A DNA stretch of 64,000 nucleotides from Stomorhina lunata (Eukaryota > Arthropoda > Insecta > Diptera > Rhiniidae). The notes under the pieces were generated by a model, which was not told where the DNA came from, ran no database searches, and was given only the letters and a program-made list of their open reading frames with translations. The stretch lies in contig OW121742.1 in NCBI GenBank assembly GCA_933228675.1, positions 32,655,534 to 32,719,533 on the forward strand, in the 5' to 3' direction. Shown piece by piece: positions 23,620-34,929 of the stretch; position 1 is the first letter of the stretch; each line of letters begins with the position of its first letter. The translations under genes and the position numbers were made by a program.

Positions 23620-25110
23620 GTCAGTGACTCAACAGGCGTAGGCAGCCCATACCACCAGAAGCCGAAGATTTTTTCTAATATTCGTAAATATGATCATTAA
23701 TGAACTCGTGGAAATGAGTATTAAAGCATTCAGTTAGAATTTGGATATTAGCAAAGTCTGTTGGTGTCGCTTAGTTAAAGAAAATACAAAAACAAAATAT
23801 ACAAGAAAAAAAAATTAAATTTAAAGCAACAAAAGAGTTTGAGAGAACAAAGAAATATAATCTCGAACATTGTTACCAAGACACTATTATTTTTGTAAAC
23901 ATTGTTTGAAATAAATGTAACCGAATTTTGAATATTTTTTAGATAAAAAAGACGACTTTTTAGATAATTTCGATACAAACATTTTTTATAGAAAAATGTA
24001 TTCTTCTATGGAAAATTTGAAGACAAAAATTATTTTTTTTAGAAAATTTTTCAATAAAAATTTTTTTCTGTGGAAATTAAAAAAAAATATTTTTCTATTG
24101 AAAAATTTCCTGTAGATAAATTTTTGATAAAAAATTATTTTATAGAAAAAAAAAAAATTTAATAGAAAAATTTTTGATAAAAAAATTTTAATAGAAAAAT
24201 TTTTTGATAAACAAATTTTCTATCGCAAAATTTTCAATAAAAAAATTTTCTGTAGGAAAATTTTTTATAAAAAAATTTTCTGTAGGAAAATTTTTTATAA
24301 AAAAATTTTCTGTACGAAAATTTTTTATAAAAAAATTTTCTATAGAAAAATTTTTAATAAAAAAAATTTTCTATAGAAAAATTTTTGATAAAAAAATTTT
24401 CTTTAGAAAAATTTTTGATAAAAAAATTTTCTTTAGAAAAATTTTTGATAAAAAATTTTGACACAAAAAATTTTTGATAAAAAATTTTGACACAAAAAAT
24501 TTTTGATATAAAAATTTTGACACAAAAAATTTTTGATAAAAAAATTTGAATGAAAAAATTTTTGATGGAAAAATTTTTTATAAAAAAAAAGTTTATAAAA
24601 AAAATTTTTTTTATAGAAAATTTTTCTATAAAAAAATTTTTTTTACAAACTGATAGAAATTTTTTTCTGTAGAAAAATTTTTGACAAAAAAATGTTCTTT
24701 AGAATAATATTCAATAAAAAATTTATAAAAGAAAAATTTTTTTAATATTAATGATTTTTCTTTTATTTAAAAAATTTTTTGTTAAAAAAATTTTCGTCAA
24801 AAAAATTTTGCATAGAACAATTTTCGTCAAAAAAATTTTCGATAGAAAAATTTTAATAGAAAAATTTCAAAAATTTGTATATAGAAAAATTATCCATAGA
24901 TAATTTTTTGAGAAAAAACATTTCTATAGAAACATTTTTGAGAAAAAAATTTTCTCTAGAAAAATGTTTGAGAAAAAACATTTTTTCTTTTTAAAATATC
25001 AGAACTACAGATTTAAAAAATACGTATTTGAGTTGAAAATAAAAAGACGGCAACTCTGCCGACTCTTTTTTTTTTTTTTTTTGTTCTATTCTCTTTGTGC
25101 CGACCTTTGT
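23620..25110 (+). mobile_element. Composite element D, copy 2
   Basis: Left end about 23630-23915 and right end about 25042-25110 match copy 1 at 6.3-8.2 kb (landmarks CCCATACCACCAGAAGCC, TTCGTAAATA, GAACTCGTGGAAATGAGTA, GTTGGTGTCGC, ACACTATTATTTTTGTAAAC; on the right GACGGCAACTCTGCCGAC and TTGTTCTATTCTCTTTGTGC). About 90 bp between 23780 and 23868 has no counterpart in copy 1 and may be a later insertion. The array between the ends is shorter here and its units differ. No coding region. Confidence 0.6.
23960..25005. repeat. 30-bp satellite array in composite D copy 2
   Basis: CTATAG-core units of about 30 bp with linker TTTTTGATAAAAAAATT. A homogenised stretch lies at 24230-24330 (CTGTAGGAAAATTTTTTATA units) and a short run of TTTTGACACAAAAAATTTTT units at 24455-24535. 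The plus-strand frame at 24204-24461 is a repeat artefact. Confidence 0.88.
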
Positions 25111-26594
25111 ACTTGAGCAACATTGTGTACAAACAAAGTGTATAAGCAACAATTTTGTAATAAAATTGTAACGAAAACATTCAAATTTTCAATAAAAAAT
25201 CTTTTGGGTAGCTCTCTATAGAATTTTGGACAATCTATGTTTCGTCAAAAAGTATATATAGTTTCTAATTAAAGTTGACAACATCTAAACAATATGGTTT
25301 ATAAACAATTAATATCTTGGCAACATTATCAATTAAATTTTTTAATATTTTTTTTTTTTTTTTAATAAGAAATCTCTTTATTAAGGGATATTATTTTTAC
25401 ACATACTAAAGCAAATCTTTATGATACGATGTTAAATAGCTTTCATTTCATTGTATTATTTTTTTTCCAAAACTTCTAAAGCCATAATTTAATTAGTTTT
25501 TAACCACTTGTGGTTTAAAAGTATTAAATGACTCATAAATTTTCTACTCGAAAGGAGTAATAAATTTTAAACAAAATATTTATATTTTTCTCTAAATAAA
25601 ATAGAAAAGCTTTGTAATAAAAAATACCAGCATTAACATCATTGAGTGTATAAATCTGGTGAATAAAGGGTCTGTCATAAAACGCTTTCATTCACTGAGA
25701 TTTCGAAATTTTGTAATCGTTTCAGCGACCAATTGATAGAATTATGTGTCACATATAGCAGATCAAATGTGCGCTATGTCAACTCTGAGAAAAGCACGTC
25801 CATTTTTTAATTTTTCACAACATTGAGGCATAAATCCGTATAAATTTTGACCGATTTGATAACTTTTATGTGTGGCTTATTCGCATAAATAAGCGATTTA
25901 GAAACATACAAAAGAAAAAGTTTACCGTTCACATCATTTCCATAAGATTTGCTTTCAAATTACATGTGCAGAATATCCACAGAACTTCTTTCTATTTAGA
26001 ACTCCTTGTTGCAAGACCCTTTACTATTCATAAATAAGAAGGTCATAAAAATGCTAAACTTTTTATTTTATAACCCTGTTGATAGTACTATTCTGATGAT
26101 GATGACGACGACGCTGATGCTACATTTGGGTTAAAAAAACAAAACTAACGTTAAAATTTCAAAAAAAAAGTAAAGAAACATATTTTATATCACGTATTCG
26201 TATAAAATATACACTTGTTTGTATGTATATTAAAAATTAAAGCAAAAAAGGAATGCGAAAGTTCATTAAAACACATGTTTGCATAAATACACTCAGAAAA
26301 AAAATTGAATTATAACCTTTTTATGATTTTATTGTAAGAACTCGTAATAACCCCAAATATTAAAAAAATCCCTTAGGCTTTTCCTATTTTTCTATATATG
26401 TTTTTATAACTTATCTTGAATCCTTCATTTCTCTGAGTGTTCTTTATAATTAATCGTTTGTCAAAGTTTGTTAGCAATAAAAGCTCTTTCAACTTCACTT
26501 TAATCATATAATTCTTTGATAAGTTGTTAATAATGTTCACAAAAAAAAACAGAATAAACGTGTGTTTTTAAATACTTTCGCTTAAAGGTGCAAT
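25111..26594. other. Intergenic sequence, no gene seen
   Basis: Unique AT-rich sequence. Near 25110-25330 there are scattered GCAACA motifs (for example GAGCAACATTGTG, AAGCAACAATTTTG, TGGCAACATTATC) that could be decayed TGTTGC satellite. A GATGATGATGACGACGACG tract lies at about 26092-26112. Confidence 0.5.
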
Positions 26595-27615
26595 TCAGTT
26601 TTAATTAAACTGTTTTATTTAATTGAATGGCATAAAGATTTTACGAACCAAAAAAAAAACAAGATTTTTCATACAAACTTAAGGCTTGAGATTCGGAGAA
26701 ATTAATGAAATGCAAAATTTTTGGGATTGCGTTTAATTGTCTGTTAAAGGAAAGACAAAGTCTTTCTTTGCTAAGGTATAAGAAATATTTCTATTGAACT
26801 CAGAAATTAAAAAGTATTTGTATGGAAATAAAATTTTGCTAAAGTGAGCAAGAATAAGACAATTGTTGATAAAATATATACAAATTTCATATATAAAATG
26901 TTGTTAAAGAATATTTTATTAAAAAAATGTTGCACAGATGTTATCAACATTTATATGAAACATGTTGCAAAGATGTTAGCAACATTTATATGAAAAATGT
27001 TGCATAGATGTTAGCGATATTTATATGTAAAATGTTGCATAGATGTAAGCAAAATTTATATGAAAAATATTGCATATTTTAGAAACATTTATATGAAAAA
27101 TGTTGCACAGATGTAATCAACATTTATATGAAAAATGTTGAACAGATGTTAGCAACATTTATATGAAAAATGTTTCACAGATGTTAGCAACATTTATATA
27201 TATATAAAATGTTGCAAATATGTTAGCAACATTTATGTGAAAAATATTGCACAGATGTAAGCAACATTTGTATGAAAAATGTTGCACATATTTAAACAAC
27301 ATTTATATGAAAAATGTTGCAAAGATGTTAGCATAATTTATATGAAAAATGTTGCACAGATGTTAGCCACATTTATATCTAAAAAGTTGAACAGATGTTA
27401 GTATGATTTATATGAAAAATGTTGCACAGATGTTAGCAATATTTATATGAAAAATATTGCAAATATTTAAGCAACATTTATATGAAAAATATTGCGCAGA
27501 TATTATCAACGTTTATATGAAAAATGTTGCACAGATATTTTCTACATTTATATGAAAAATGTTGCATAGATGCTTATAACATTTATATGAAAAATGTTAG
27601 CAACATTTGTTTTTC
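26595..27615 (-). mobile_element. Composite element E, copy 2 (inverted)
   Basis: The flank at about 26600-26870 is the reverse complement of the flank at 18130-18400 (AAAACAAGATTTTTCATACA, AACTTAAGGCTTGAGATTCG, AATGCAAAATTTTTGGGATT, TTAATTGTCTGTTAA, TTGCTAAAGTGAGCAAGAAT), and it leads into the same 35-bp satellite in reverse. Between 26745 and 26775 copy 2 reads GACAAAGTCTTTCTTTGC where copy 1 has a different phrase. Together with copy 1 it forms an inverted pair about 8 kb apart. No coding region. Confidence 0.6.
26880..27608. repeat. 35-bp TGTTGC satellite array, reverse orientation
   Basis: Units GAAAAATGTTGCACAGATGT followed by TAGCAACATTTATAT, the reverse complement of the array at 17.0-18.1 kb. 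About 20 units, more uniform in length than in copy 1 and without the TTTGACAAC unit type. Confidence 0.93.
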
Positions 27616-28378
27616 ATGGATACTAATAATATTTTAACAAAAAATGTAAGTTAAAATATATAAATTAGAGTGTCCCACCTTTGTATGAAGAAAGTTATAT
27701 TTTGTAATACAGAAAGATGTACCCTCCAAATTTTTTACATTTGACGCCAATACTTCAAATACATACAAATTTTATTTAGATTGGATATCGGGAAAGCGTG
27801 CCTACTTGACGCCAAAGTTTGATCATGCCAGTTATATGGAAAAAATAAGAAGTTTATTTAAAAGCTTGTAAAAAATTCTCACTTTGAATACATTTATAAA
27901 ATCCTGCATGTTACTGAGAACAAAATGAGCTTTCCAACAAGATATATTTCTTTAAAATCGGTTAAAAACTTTTCTAATTATTAAGGGTTTTCCAAAATAT
28001 TCTACATCCTTAAAGACTCTCCTAAACATATGCAATAAAAAATTTATTGTTTTAAAAATTTAATAAATTTGACTTTTTTATTTTTTTGAGACCTCAAGAT
28101 ATTAAAATGTTAATTTTTATTACAATGGGCTAACGTTAAGTCACTTTTGCATACGACGAAGAACAAATTTTTTCATACTGTTTGCAACACTCCTTTTTTG
28201 GTATTTTCAATAGTTTGTTAAACGAATTCGAAAAAAGTGAAAACAAAGCTCCAGAGTGTTAGTCAGAACACACAAAGAAAAAACTTGATCGATATCTCCA
28301 ACGGGTTTGCCGCACCTGCGACTTGAAATCAAAAAATTCTGCGGGAACCCAATTTTTCGCCAAAGTTATAAAAAAAGC
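27616..28378. other. Intergenic sequence
   Basis: No open frame or recognised repeat. Complexity is higher than in the arrays, with phrases such as GAGTGTCCCACCTTTGTATG and GGTTTGCCGCACCTGCGAC that suggest an old mobile-element remnant, not assignable here. Confidence 0.4.
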
Positions 28379-28434
28379 ACGTGAATTGTTATAAAATAAG
28401 TTCTTCCTTTAATTACTTATTTTATAACAATTTA
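28379..28434. repeat. Hairpin-forming inverted repeat, 24-bp arms
   Basis: CACGTGAATTGTTATAAAAT AAGT is followed after about 8 bp by ACTTATTTTATAACAATTTA CGTG, with one mismatch between arms. Long arms and a tiny loop imply cruciform or hairpin potential. It lies directly beside the larger foldback at 28451-28835. Confidence 0.85.
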
Positions 28435-28450
28435 CGTGATATTATTATTG

Positions 28451-28835
28451 CTTCAATGGGTAGAAATATATACTGGAGTTTTGCTAAAAATCGGATGTGA
28501 TTAACCCTTTTATAACCAGGGTCAAAAATAAATTTTTTAAGATATTTTATTCTTCAAAAAAGATACTAGAAATTACATGTTTTTATTGTTATATTTAAAT
28601 AAAAATTAAAAAATCCGTTCAAAGGCACCTTTAAATATATTTAAATTAACCCTTGCATACCCATGGTTACGCAGGGGTTAATTTGTATAAAAATATAACT
28701 AAAGGAGAGTATCTTTGGAGTACCTTTTTGAAAAAATTAATATTTTAAATTTTTAATTTTTGACCCTGGTAATACAAGGGTTAATGACATCCAATTTCAA
28801 CCAAATTCTTAATATATATTTCTACCCGTTGAAGC
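28451..28835. mobile_element. Foldback/MITE-like element with TTAA-CCCTT termini
   Basis: Arms 28451-28525 and 28765-28835 are imperfect reverse complements: GCTTCAATGGGTAGAAATAT on the left matches the inverse of the right end. Within the arms, TTAA (28501-28504) followed by CCCTTTTATAACCAGGGTC is mirrored by GACCCTGGTAATACAAGGG followed by TTAA (28781-28784). TTAA flanks and CCCTT ends are typical of piggyBac-derived MITEs. Since the inverted repeat extends past TTAA, either an older hairpin was the target or the whole is one foldback. A shorter internal palindrome TTAACCCTTGCAT...GCAGGGGTTAA lies at 28646-28681. Confidence 0.6.
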
Positions 28836-30449
28836 AAAAAAATTTCAGTTCTGCTTATTAAATCTGGATTCTTGTGGTCAAATTTGGGAGTATGTCTTTT
28901 TGCAAAAATTTTCAATTTTTTCGGACACTCTAATGTTGTAGCATTTTCATTAAGAATATTGCATAAATTTGCATTAAAGGGTTAAGGCTGAATGATATAA
29001 TGTTGCCACTTATAACATCGTTCCTATATATAATATTTCTTTAGACATTTAAGCGAATGGCAAGCTTCTTTTTAATAATCAGAGACGAAAAACCTCATCT
29101 TGGACCATTTGAGCTAAAATTCAAGAAGTCACAGTCTCTTGTGTGGTCATTAAACTTCGATATTGATTGTTTGAAGTTTGTTTTACACTTATTCTGTAAA
29201 CTACTTTTTGCTATGTAAATACCTGTAGAATTCTATTGAAACTTACAAAGATAACCTCTGGTTTTAATTTTAGTTACTAACTACATTCCCAATAAACCTT
29301 AAACTATGGATTTACCAGAGTTTGTTTTTCAAACGTTACACTTCAAATGCTATCAGTCTATCCTATCACCAAACGTAGTAGTCAAAAACTTGGTTAAAAA
29401 CTTTTAATACCCAACATTGGAAAATGGGGCACAATAAAACTGAAAAGAAATTAAACCGCAATACTAAATCTACACCTACACACCGGTTCCGGGACACAAG
29501 CACACACACACGACAACAAATTTAAGAGCAAACATTTTTATATAAAACGGAAAAACTGAACAGTTTTTTTTTTTGCAAAAGAAAAAAATATAAAAATATT
29601 ACAGAAAAATAAAACTATGAAAATATGTATAAGAAGTCCATATGAACATATTCGTAACATTCAGATGAAATTAAAGAATGGCAGAGCAAAAAAAAACTAT
29701 CATTCCTATCAACCAAAAAACCACAAACCAACAGACAGCAAGTCATTCTTCTGTTACTGAAACAAATTAAAAATATAACAAAATTTATACAACAATGTGT
29801 GTAGATTTACTCTATACCATTCTCCTGGATCTGAATATGAACACAACTTTACTTGTGTTCATATTGTGAATGTAGATGAATCTTTGGAACAAATGTACTT
29901 TCAAGTCCTTTTTTTAATAACAAAAAAAAAAAAAAGTGAACTTAAATAACGTATAAAAATCTGTGAAATAGTAGAATTTTTGTTATTTGTTTTTTTTTTT
30001 TCGTTTGCCTCTCGTTGTCCCTGCCTTAACCCCAACACCATTTGGTTTATCCTTTTATGCTACAACACCTTTTCTCTCTGGAACAACTAACACAAATATA
30101 TTCAGTTGGAGACTGGCACAGGTTTTATTTTTTAATATTTTTTATAGTTTTTTTTTTTGTATTTGTTTACTTTTGGTGTTGAATTTGTTTTTTTTAATGG
30201 TTCAAGATTTTTCCATTTAATATTTTGTGCTTTTTTTGAAGAAAACGAAAAATTTTAAAGTTCTTAAGAAATTAAAGAGATACAACAATTTTGATCATAA
30301 ATTTAATGGATGTAGAAGATTTGGTGTTTTTTAGTTTAGATTTTCATATATTAATTCATATTGAGTTTGCAAATAAAGTGATTTTTGACAGTAGGTCTTG
30401 TTATCTAACATAATTAAAAATTTTAATGAAATATCTTGAAATTTAGCTC
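28836..30449. other. Intergenic sequence, no supported gene
   Basis: AT-rich with an A-rich stretch (29560-29790) and a CACACACAC patch near 29500-29512. A 77-codon plus-strand frame at 29987-30220 is phenylalanine-rich and starts inside a T tract; no domain is seen. Confidence 0.5.
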
Positions 30450-31170
30450 AACGATTTATGCTTAAACGGGGTGGAAAAGGGAACAATAAGTAGCCTTATA
30501 TCTCTGAAAATAACAGCGATAGAAGCAAAATAAAATTCGGATCTACAGCAAAAACTAGGGGATAGGTGTTTGGTCCTTTTACGGTAAAAACGGGACAATT
30601 TTTAAGGGTAGATTTTTTGTTTTTAAACTTTATATATCTTATAAACCTATGAAGTTAGAAATACAATTTAAATTTAGTTTAGACTATTTAACTGACATTG
30701 AAGAAATATAAGACATGTGTTTGGTACTTTTTCAGTTAAGGGGCTAAAAAAAAGAAAAATTGTTAACATTATACCTCCAAAACTAAATGGACTTAAAGCA
30801 AAACTAAAACGGAATTGAGATCAGCAGTAAAAATATTAGGACATATGTAAATTCGGTACTTTTTCAAAATTTGGTCTAGAGGGTATAAACGGCTAAAAAT
30901 AAGGAAATATTGTTATGTTATATATTCAAAATCAAAAGCGATGGAAACAAGATTTAAATTGGGTTTACCTTCTATACAAATAAGGGAATACGCTTTTGAT
31001 ACTTTTTAGAAAATTGGTCAAATACGGGTAAAGAGGTTTAACAACAAACTTTTGATACTTTTTTTCAACCATATATACATTTTAAGCCAATTAATATAAA
31101 AACAAAATTAACAACGCAATCGATTAACATCATGAAAATATTAAACAGGTGTTTGGTACTTTTTTAAAAA
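30450..31170. repeat. Degenerate tandem repeat of about 145 bp
   Basis: A phrase of the form 'AGG...GTGTTTGGTACTTTTT' recurs near 30567, 30717, 30851, 30993 and 31149, a spacing of about 134-150 bp, with other shared words between them (AAAATTGGTC, GCAAAACTAAAA, TATATAT). Identity between units is low, so this is an old tandem array or the modular interior of a decayed element. Confidence 0.55.
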
Positions 31171-31187
31171 TGTTAAAGTTAAGCAAA

Positions 31188-31810
31188 AACAAGTAAGAAA
31201 GAGCTATAGTCGGTCAAGCCCGACCATACGATACCCTGCACCACTAAGGTCGGAGGTGTTATATTTCCTGTGTAAAGACAAATATTAGCTAAATTTTTGC
31301 CATCATACAAACATTTTCTCAAAACTTATATATTTAAGCTGTTTCCGTCCTTTGGACTTATATGAGAGCTAGGGTCAAATGTGAACCGATTATCTCGAAA
31401 TTTGGTAAATTGATTACAGTTGTTTCAAAAATAAAATTGAAAATTTAAATTTCATGAAAAAATATTGATATTTGTGGCCAATATGTTAATTCCGGGAAGT
31501 GGGACCAATGGGATGTACCATAAATAAAGGACCGATTTTGACGAATTTCAATAGCCATAGTCCCATTATCAAAAAAAGATCTGTGCCAAATATCATCAAA
31601 TTATCTTTAGAATTGCGACCTGTAGTTTAATTACAAGGCTTATATGGGGGTCCAGCCAGGCAGACGGACGGAAATCGCTAAATCGACTCAGAAAGTGATT
31701 TTTAGCATATTCGTATACTTAAAGGTGGGTCTAAGACAAATATTTCTATGCGTTACATACATCAGCACAAACTCATAATACCCTTTCCACCTATAGTGGC
31801 GAAGGGTATA
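31188..31810 (-). mobile_element. Helentron-like family B element, minus orientation
   Basis: Starts AACAAGTAAGAAAG and GTCGGTCAAGCCCGAC (the 3' hairpin, inverted) and ends at CACCTATAGTGGCGAAGGGT ATA (the 5' end, inverted). In between it follows the B copies at 40.9 and 52.7 kb, including CAGACGGACGG (the GTCY tract), but lacks one internal AATCGGT module of about 150 bp. No coding region, so non-autonomous. It lies next to the foldback element at 31846. Confidence 0.8.
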
Positions 31811-31845
31811 AAAATAACATTCACAAACACAAAATACATTAGCAT

Positions 31846-32994
31846 TATCCCAGTAAGAACAGTGTCAAGCGTTTGAAATATGATGACTTTTACATTTGAT
31901 ATCAAACGTTTTTTTCAAATTTTTTTCAAACCTGAACAGATATTTAAGATTCACATTAATTTTCAAATGAGGGTTCATTTGAAAATAAACGTTTTAAAAT
32001 GATAGTTTTTCAAATTGAGAATAAAGGTTATTCTCAAATCATTATCAAACCCTAAGATGATTTATGTTCCACATGTAGATGATATCCACATTTAAAAAAC
32101 CTTTGAGAACGAGGTTTGATAATGATTTGAGAATAAAGGCATTTCTCAATTTGAGAGTAAAGTACCCTTTTTGTTGAGAACGCTATTATTCTCAAATCAG
32201 TATCAAACGTTTGACCTTTGAAAAAAAGATTTATTTTCAAATCATCCTCAATTTGAGAATAAACCTTTTTTCTTACTGGGTTAAGATTTATATTAATTTT
32301 CAAATGAGGGTTCATTTGAAAATAAACGTTTTAAAAATGATAGTTTCTCAAATTGAGAATAAAGGTTATTCTCAAATCATTATCAAACCCAAAGATGATT
32401 AGAGAATAATTTGAAAAATGGTGTTATATAAACTTGATATCAAACCATATTTTAATGTTTTTTTAAACTTTAAAAAAAATTTTGTTAAAAAAAATTTAAT
32501 GTTCAAGATATTTTAATGGAAAGGCATTGATTGCATTTCAAGGAAATTCGTTATTTCATTCGGATTTTTTAAAATTGATCCATATTTGACTATAAAATCT
32601 TGCTTAAAAAAGTCAAGATTAAAAATTCAATAATACTCATATGCATAAGTAAATTTTTTTTACCTAACAATAAAAAAATTATATTTTTAGCAAAAAAATT
32701 CAAATATGATGCACCATTTTCAAAAACAAAATAAGCAAACTGAAAAATATCAAAAATACAACGCCATTTTATTTATGTTCCACATGTAGATGATATCCAC
32801 ATTTGAAAAACCTTTGAGAATGATGTTTGATAATGATTTAAGAATAAAGGCATTTCTCAATTTGAGAATAAAGTCCCCTTTTTGTTGAGAATGCTATTAT
32901 TCTTAAATCAGTATCAAACGTTTGACCTTTCAAAAAAGATTTATTTTCAAATCATCCTCATTGAGAATAAACCTTTTTTCTTACTGGGATTTTG
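31846..32994. mobile_element. Foldback-type element with 13-bp terminal inverted repeats
   Basis: Ends ATCCCAGTAAGAA (left, from 31846) and TTCTTACTGGGAT (right, to about 32994). A further TTCTTACTGGG lies internally at about 32269-32279, where a second copy of the segment (starting TTAAGATTTATATTAATTTT) begins, so the element is a partial tandem duplication. The interior alternates ATTTGAGAATAA and TTCTCAAAT words, giving extensive self-complementarity. In the second half, about 370 bp (32400-32768) separate words that adjoin in the first half (an insertion there, or a deletion in the first half). No transposase. No clear target duplication. Short frames at 32052-32315 and 32211-32402 are by-products. 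Confidence 0.65.
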
Positions 32995-34929
32995 CCGGAA
33001 ACTGATTTAAAATAATATCAATTCGAACATGAGTTTTTGAACAAGTTTGACACTTGTTTTAGGTTACAATCAAACTTGTTCAGTGTTGGATAGAACGAAT
33101 GAAAAAAAGTTGATTACATGAGTAGATCAGTAGTGGGCACTAAAACATATGAAAATTTAGTGACAGCAGCTCCAAAAATAAAAAAAACTTCGTAGTAGTT
33201 TTGTATTATGTGACAGAATGTATGTTCCTACAACTAGTGATAGCAAATCAATTGTTTGTCTGTGACTGGAGTAAATTGATCAGTTATTTGATGCTTGCTA
33301 CATATAGTTTGAACAATACTGAATAATATGCTACAAATGTATTAATAAAAATATATAAATAAAATTTACTGGCTATTCTTTAATTTAAAAACCCAATTAA
33401 ATATTTGCACAAATTACACAACCAACATGATACCTTTGATTATCATGCAACAAAGCGTCTCAAACTATCTTTACTATTCATTCTTAAGGAGGATGTCCTC
33501 TAAAAGAAAAATTTATCCTTCTCTTGCAAAAATCAGAAAATTTAGCATACTAATTTAATTGAGAAAGAATCAAAAACTGCTAAAATTAGAATATTTTTAA
33601 ACATATCAATAATGTTCTAATTTTAGCAGATTCAAATAAAAATATTTTCATAGACTAAAGACTTATAGAGATCTCATTGAAAATGGGCAAAAATGTCAAT
33701 AAATGTCCTTAGACATTTAAATTAAAAATGTATAAGTATCACCTACATAAGTCGACCACTTCCTAAGTAGATAAAACAGAAAATAATTAAATATTTAAAT
33801 CAATTGAACACTTGCATGTCAGTTTAGTTGCACAAACAAGAACTCAGGCAAACAACATTTTAGACCGATTGAAGTGAATAGTTTTGTTGCTTTTGAGTGT
33901 TTGAAAATTCTATTTAAATAAGTAAATAATCAAATTACAATCAATTGACGTTTACCTTTTTTTTTCCTGGTTAAATACTTGTGAAATTTACATATTTACA
34001 TACATATGTAAGTGTGTACATAAGTAAATACAAATGTATTTAAAATGTTTTCAAAGTATGTATTTGTGTGACTTTGTATTCAAATACATACGAGTACATA
34101 CACGTATGAGTTGTAAACAAAGTGAACTTGAATTAAGTTTGAATGCTATTGGTTCGGTTTTTTTTTTTTCTCAGTATTAAACAAATATTTGCAACATATC
34201 TGTTTACCTTAGCAACAATTTGTTGCATTTATCCGTCTAACAAGTGTAGAAAAATGTTTTTATTTTGTTTTATTTTTTCAATTTTGTTAAGTCTTTTGAA
34301 GTTTAACTTACAAATCGTTTTAAATTACAACCAACTCTTAACAATTTGTTGTCTGAGGTTAAACGAAAAACTTCTTTATTTAACAAAAAATAAAGAGGGA
34401 TACAACAGCAACTTTTTTTTTTGAATTGTTAAGTTTAGTATTTGTTTAAGTTGTCTGAAAACTATATCAAAGATTTAAGGGCAATTATTTTGGTTTTATA
34501 TGGTAATTTAAGTATTTGCTTTATTTAATTGAACATAAAATAATAAAATATTATTTTAAATGAAATTGTTTGTTTCTTTAAAGAAACAGGAGCTTAGCAA
34601 AAGTAAAAATAAAAATTAAGCAAAATGTTAAAATTAAAATTTTCTATTTATAATTGGTTAAATCTATTATGTGGTTAAATGTGAAGATTTATATTCATAG
34701 TTTGGCAAAAGGAAAATATGTTCGAGATGACCACAAAGAATTAATTATATAAAAATAAAATTTAATAAAAATATTTAAATTTGAGAGAAATTTTGGGTTT
34801 ATATGGAAGCTAGTTTCAAATATATGTAGATCAAACGCCTCCATTTTAAATACACAGATAAGTGTTATAGAATAATTACACTACTCCACAAAATGAAACT
34901 TTTTGCTTTACAATTGACCACCACTTCAT
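32995..34929. other. Intergenic sequence, no supported gene
   Basis: Unique AT-rich sequence with a stretch rich in TACATA/GTATGTA words at 33985-34110 that may be a decayed microsatellite. The frame at 34143-34424 begins in a T tract and has no domain. Confidence 0.5.
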
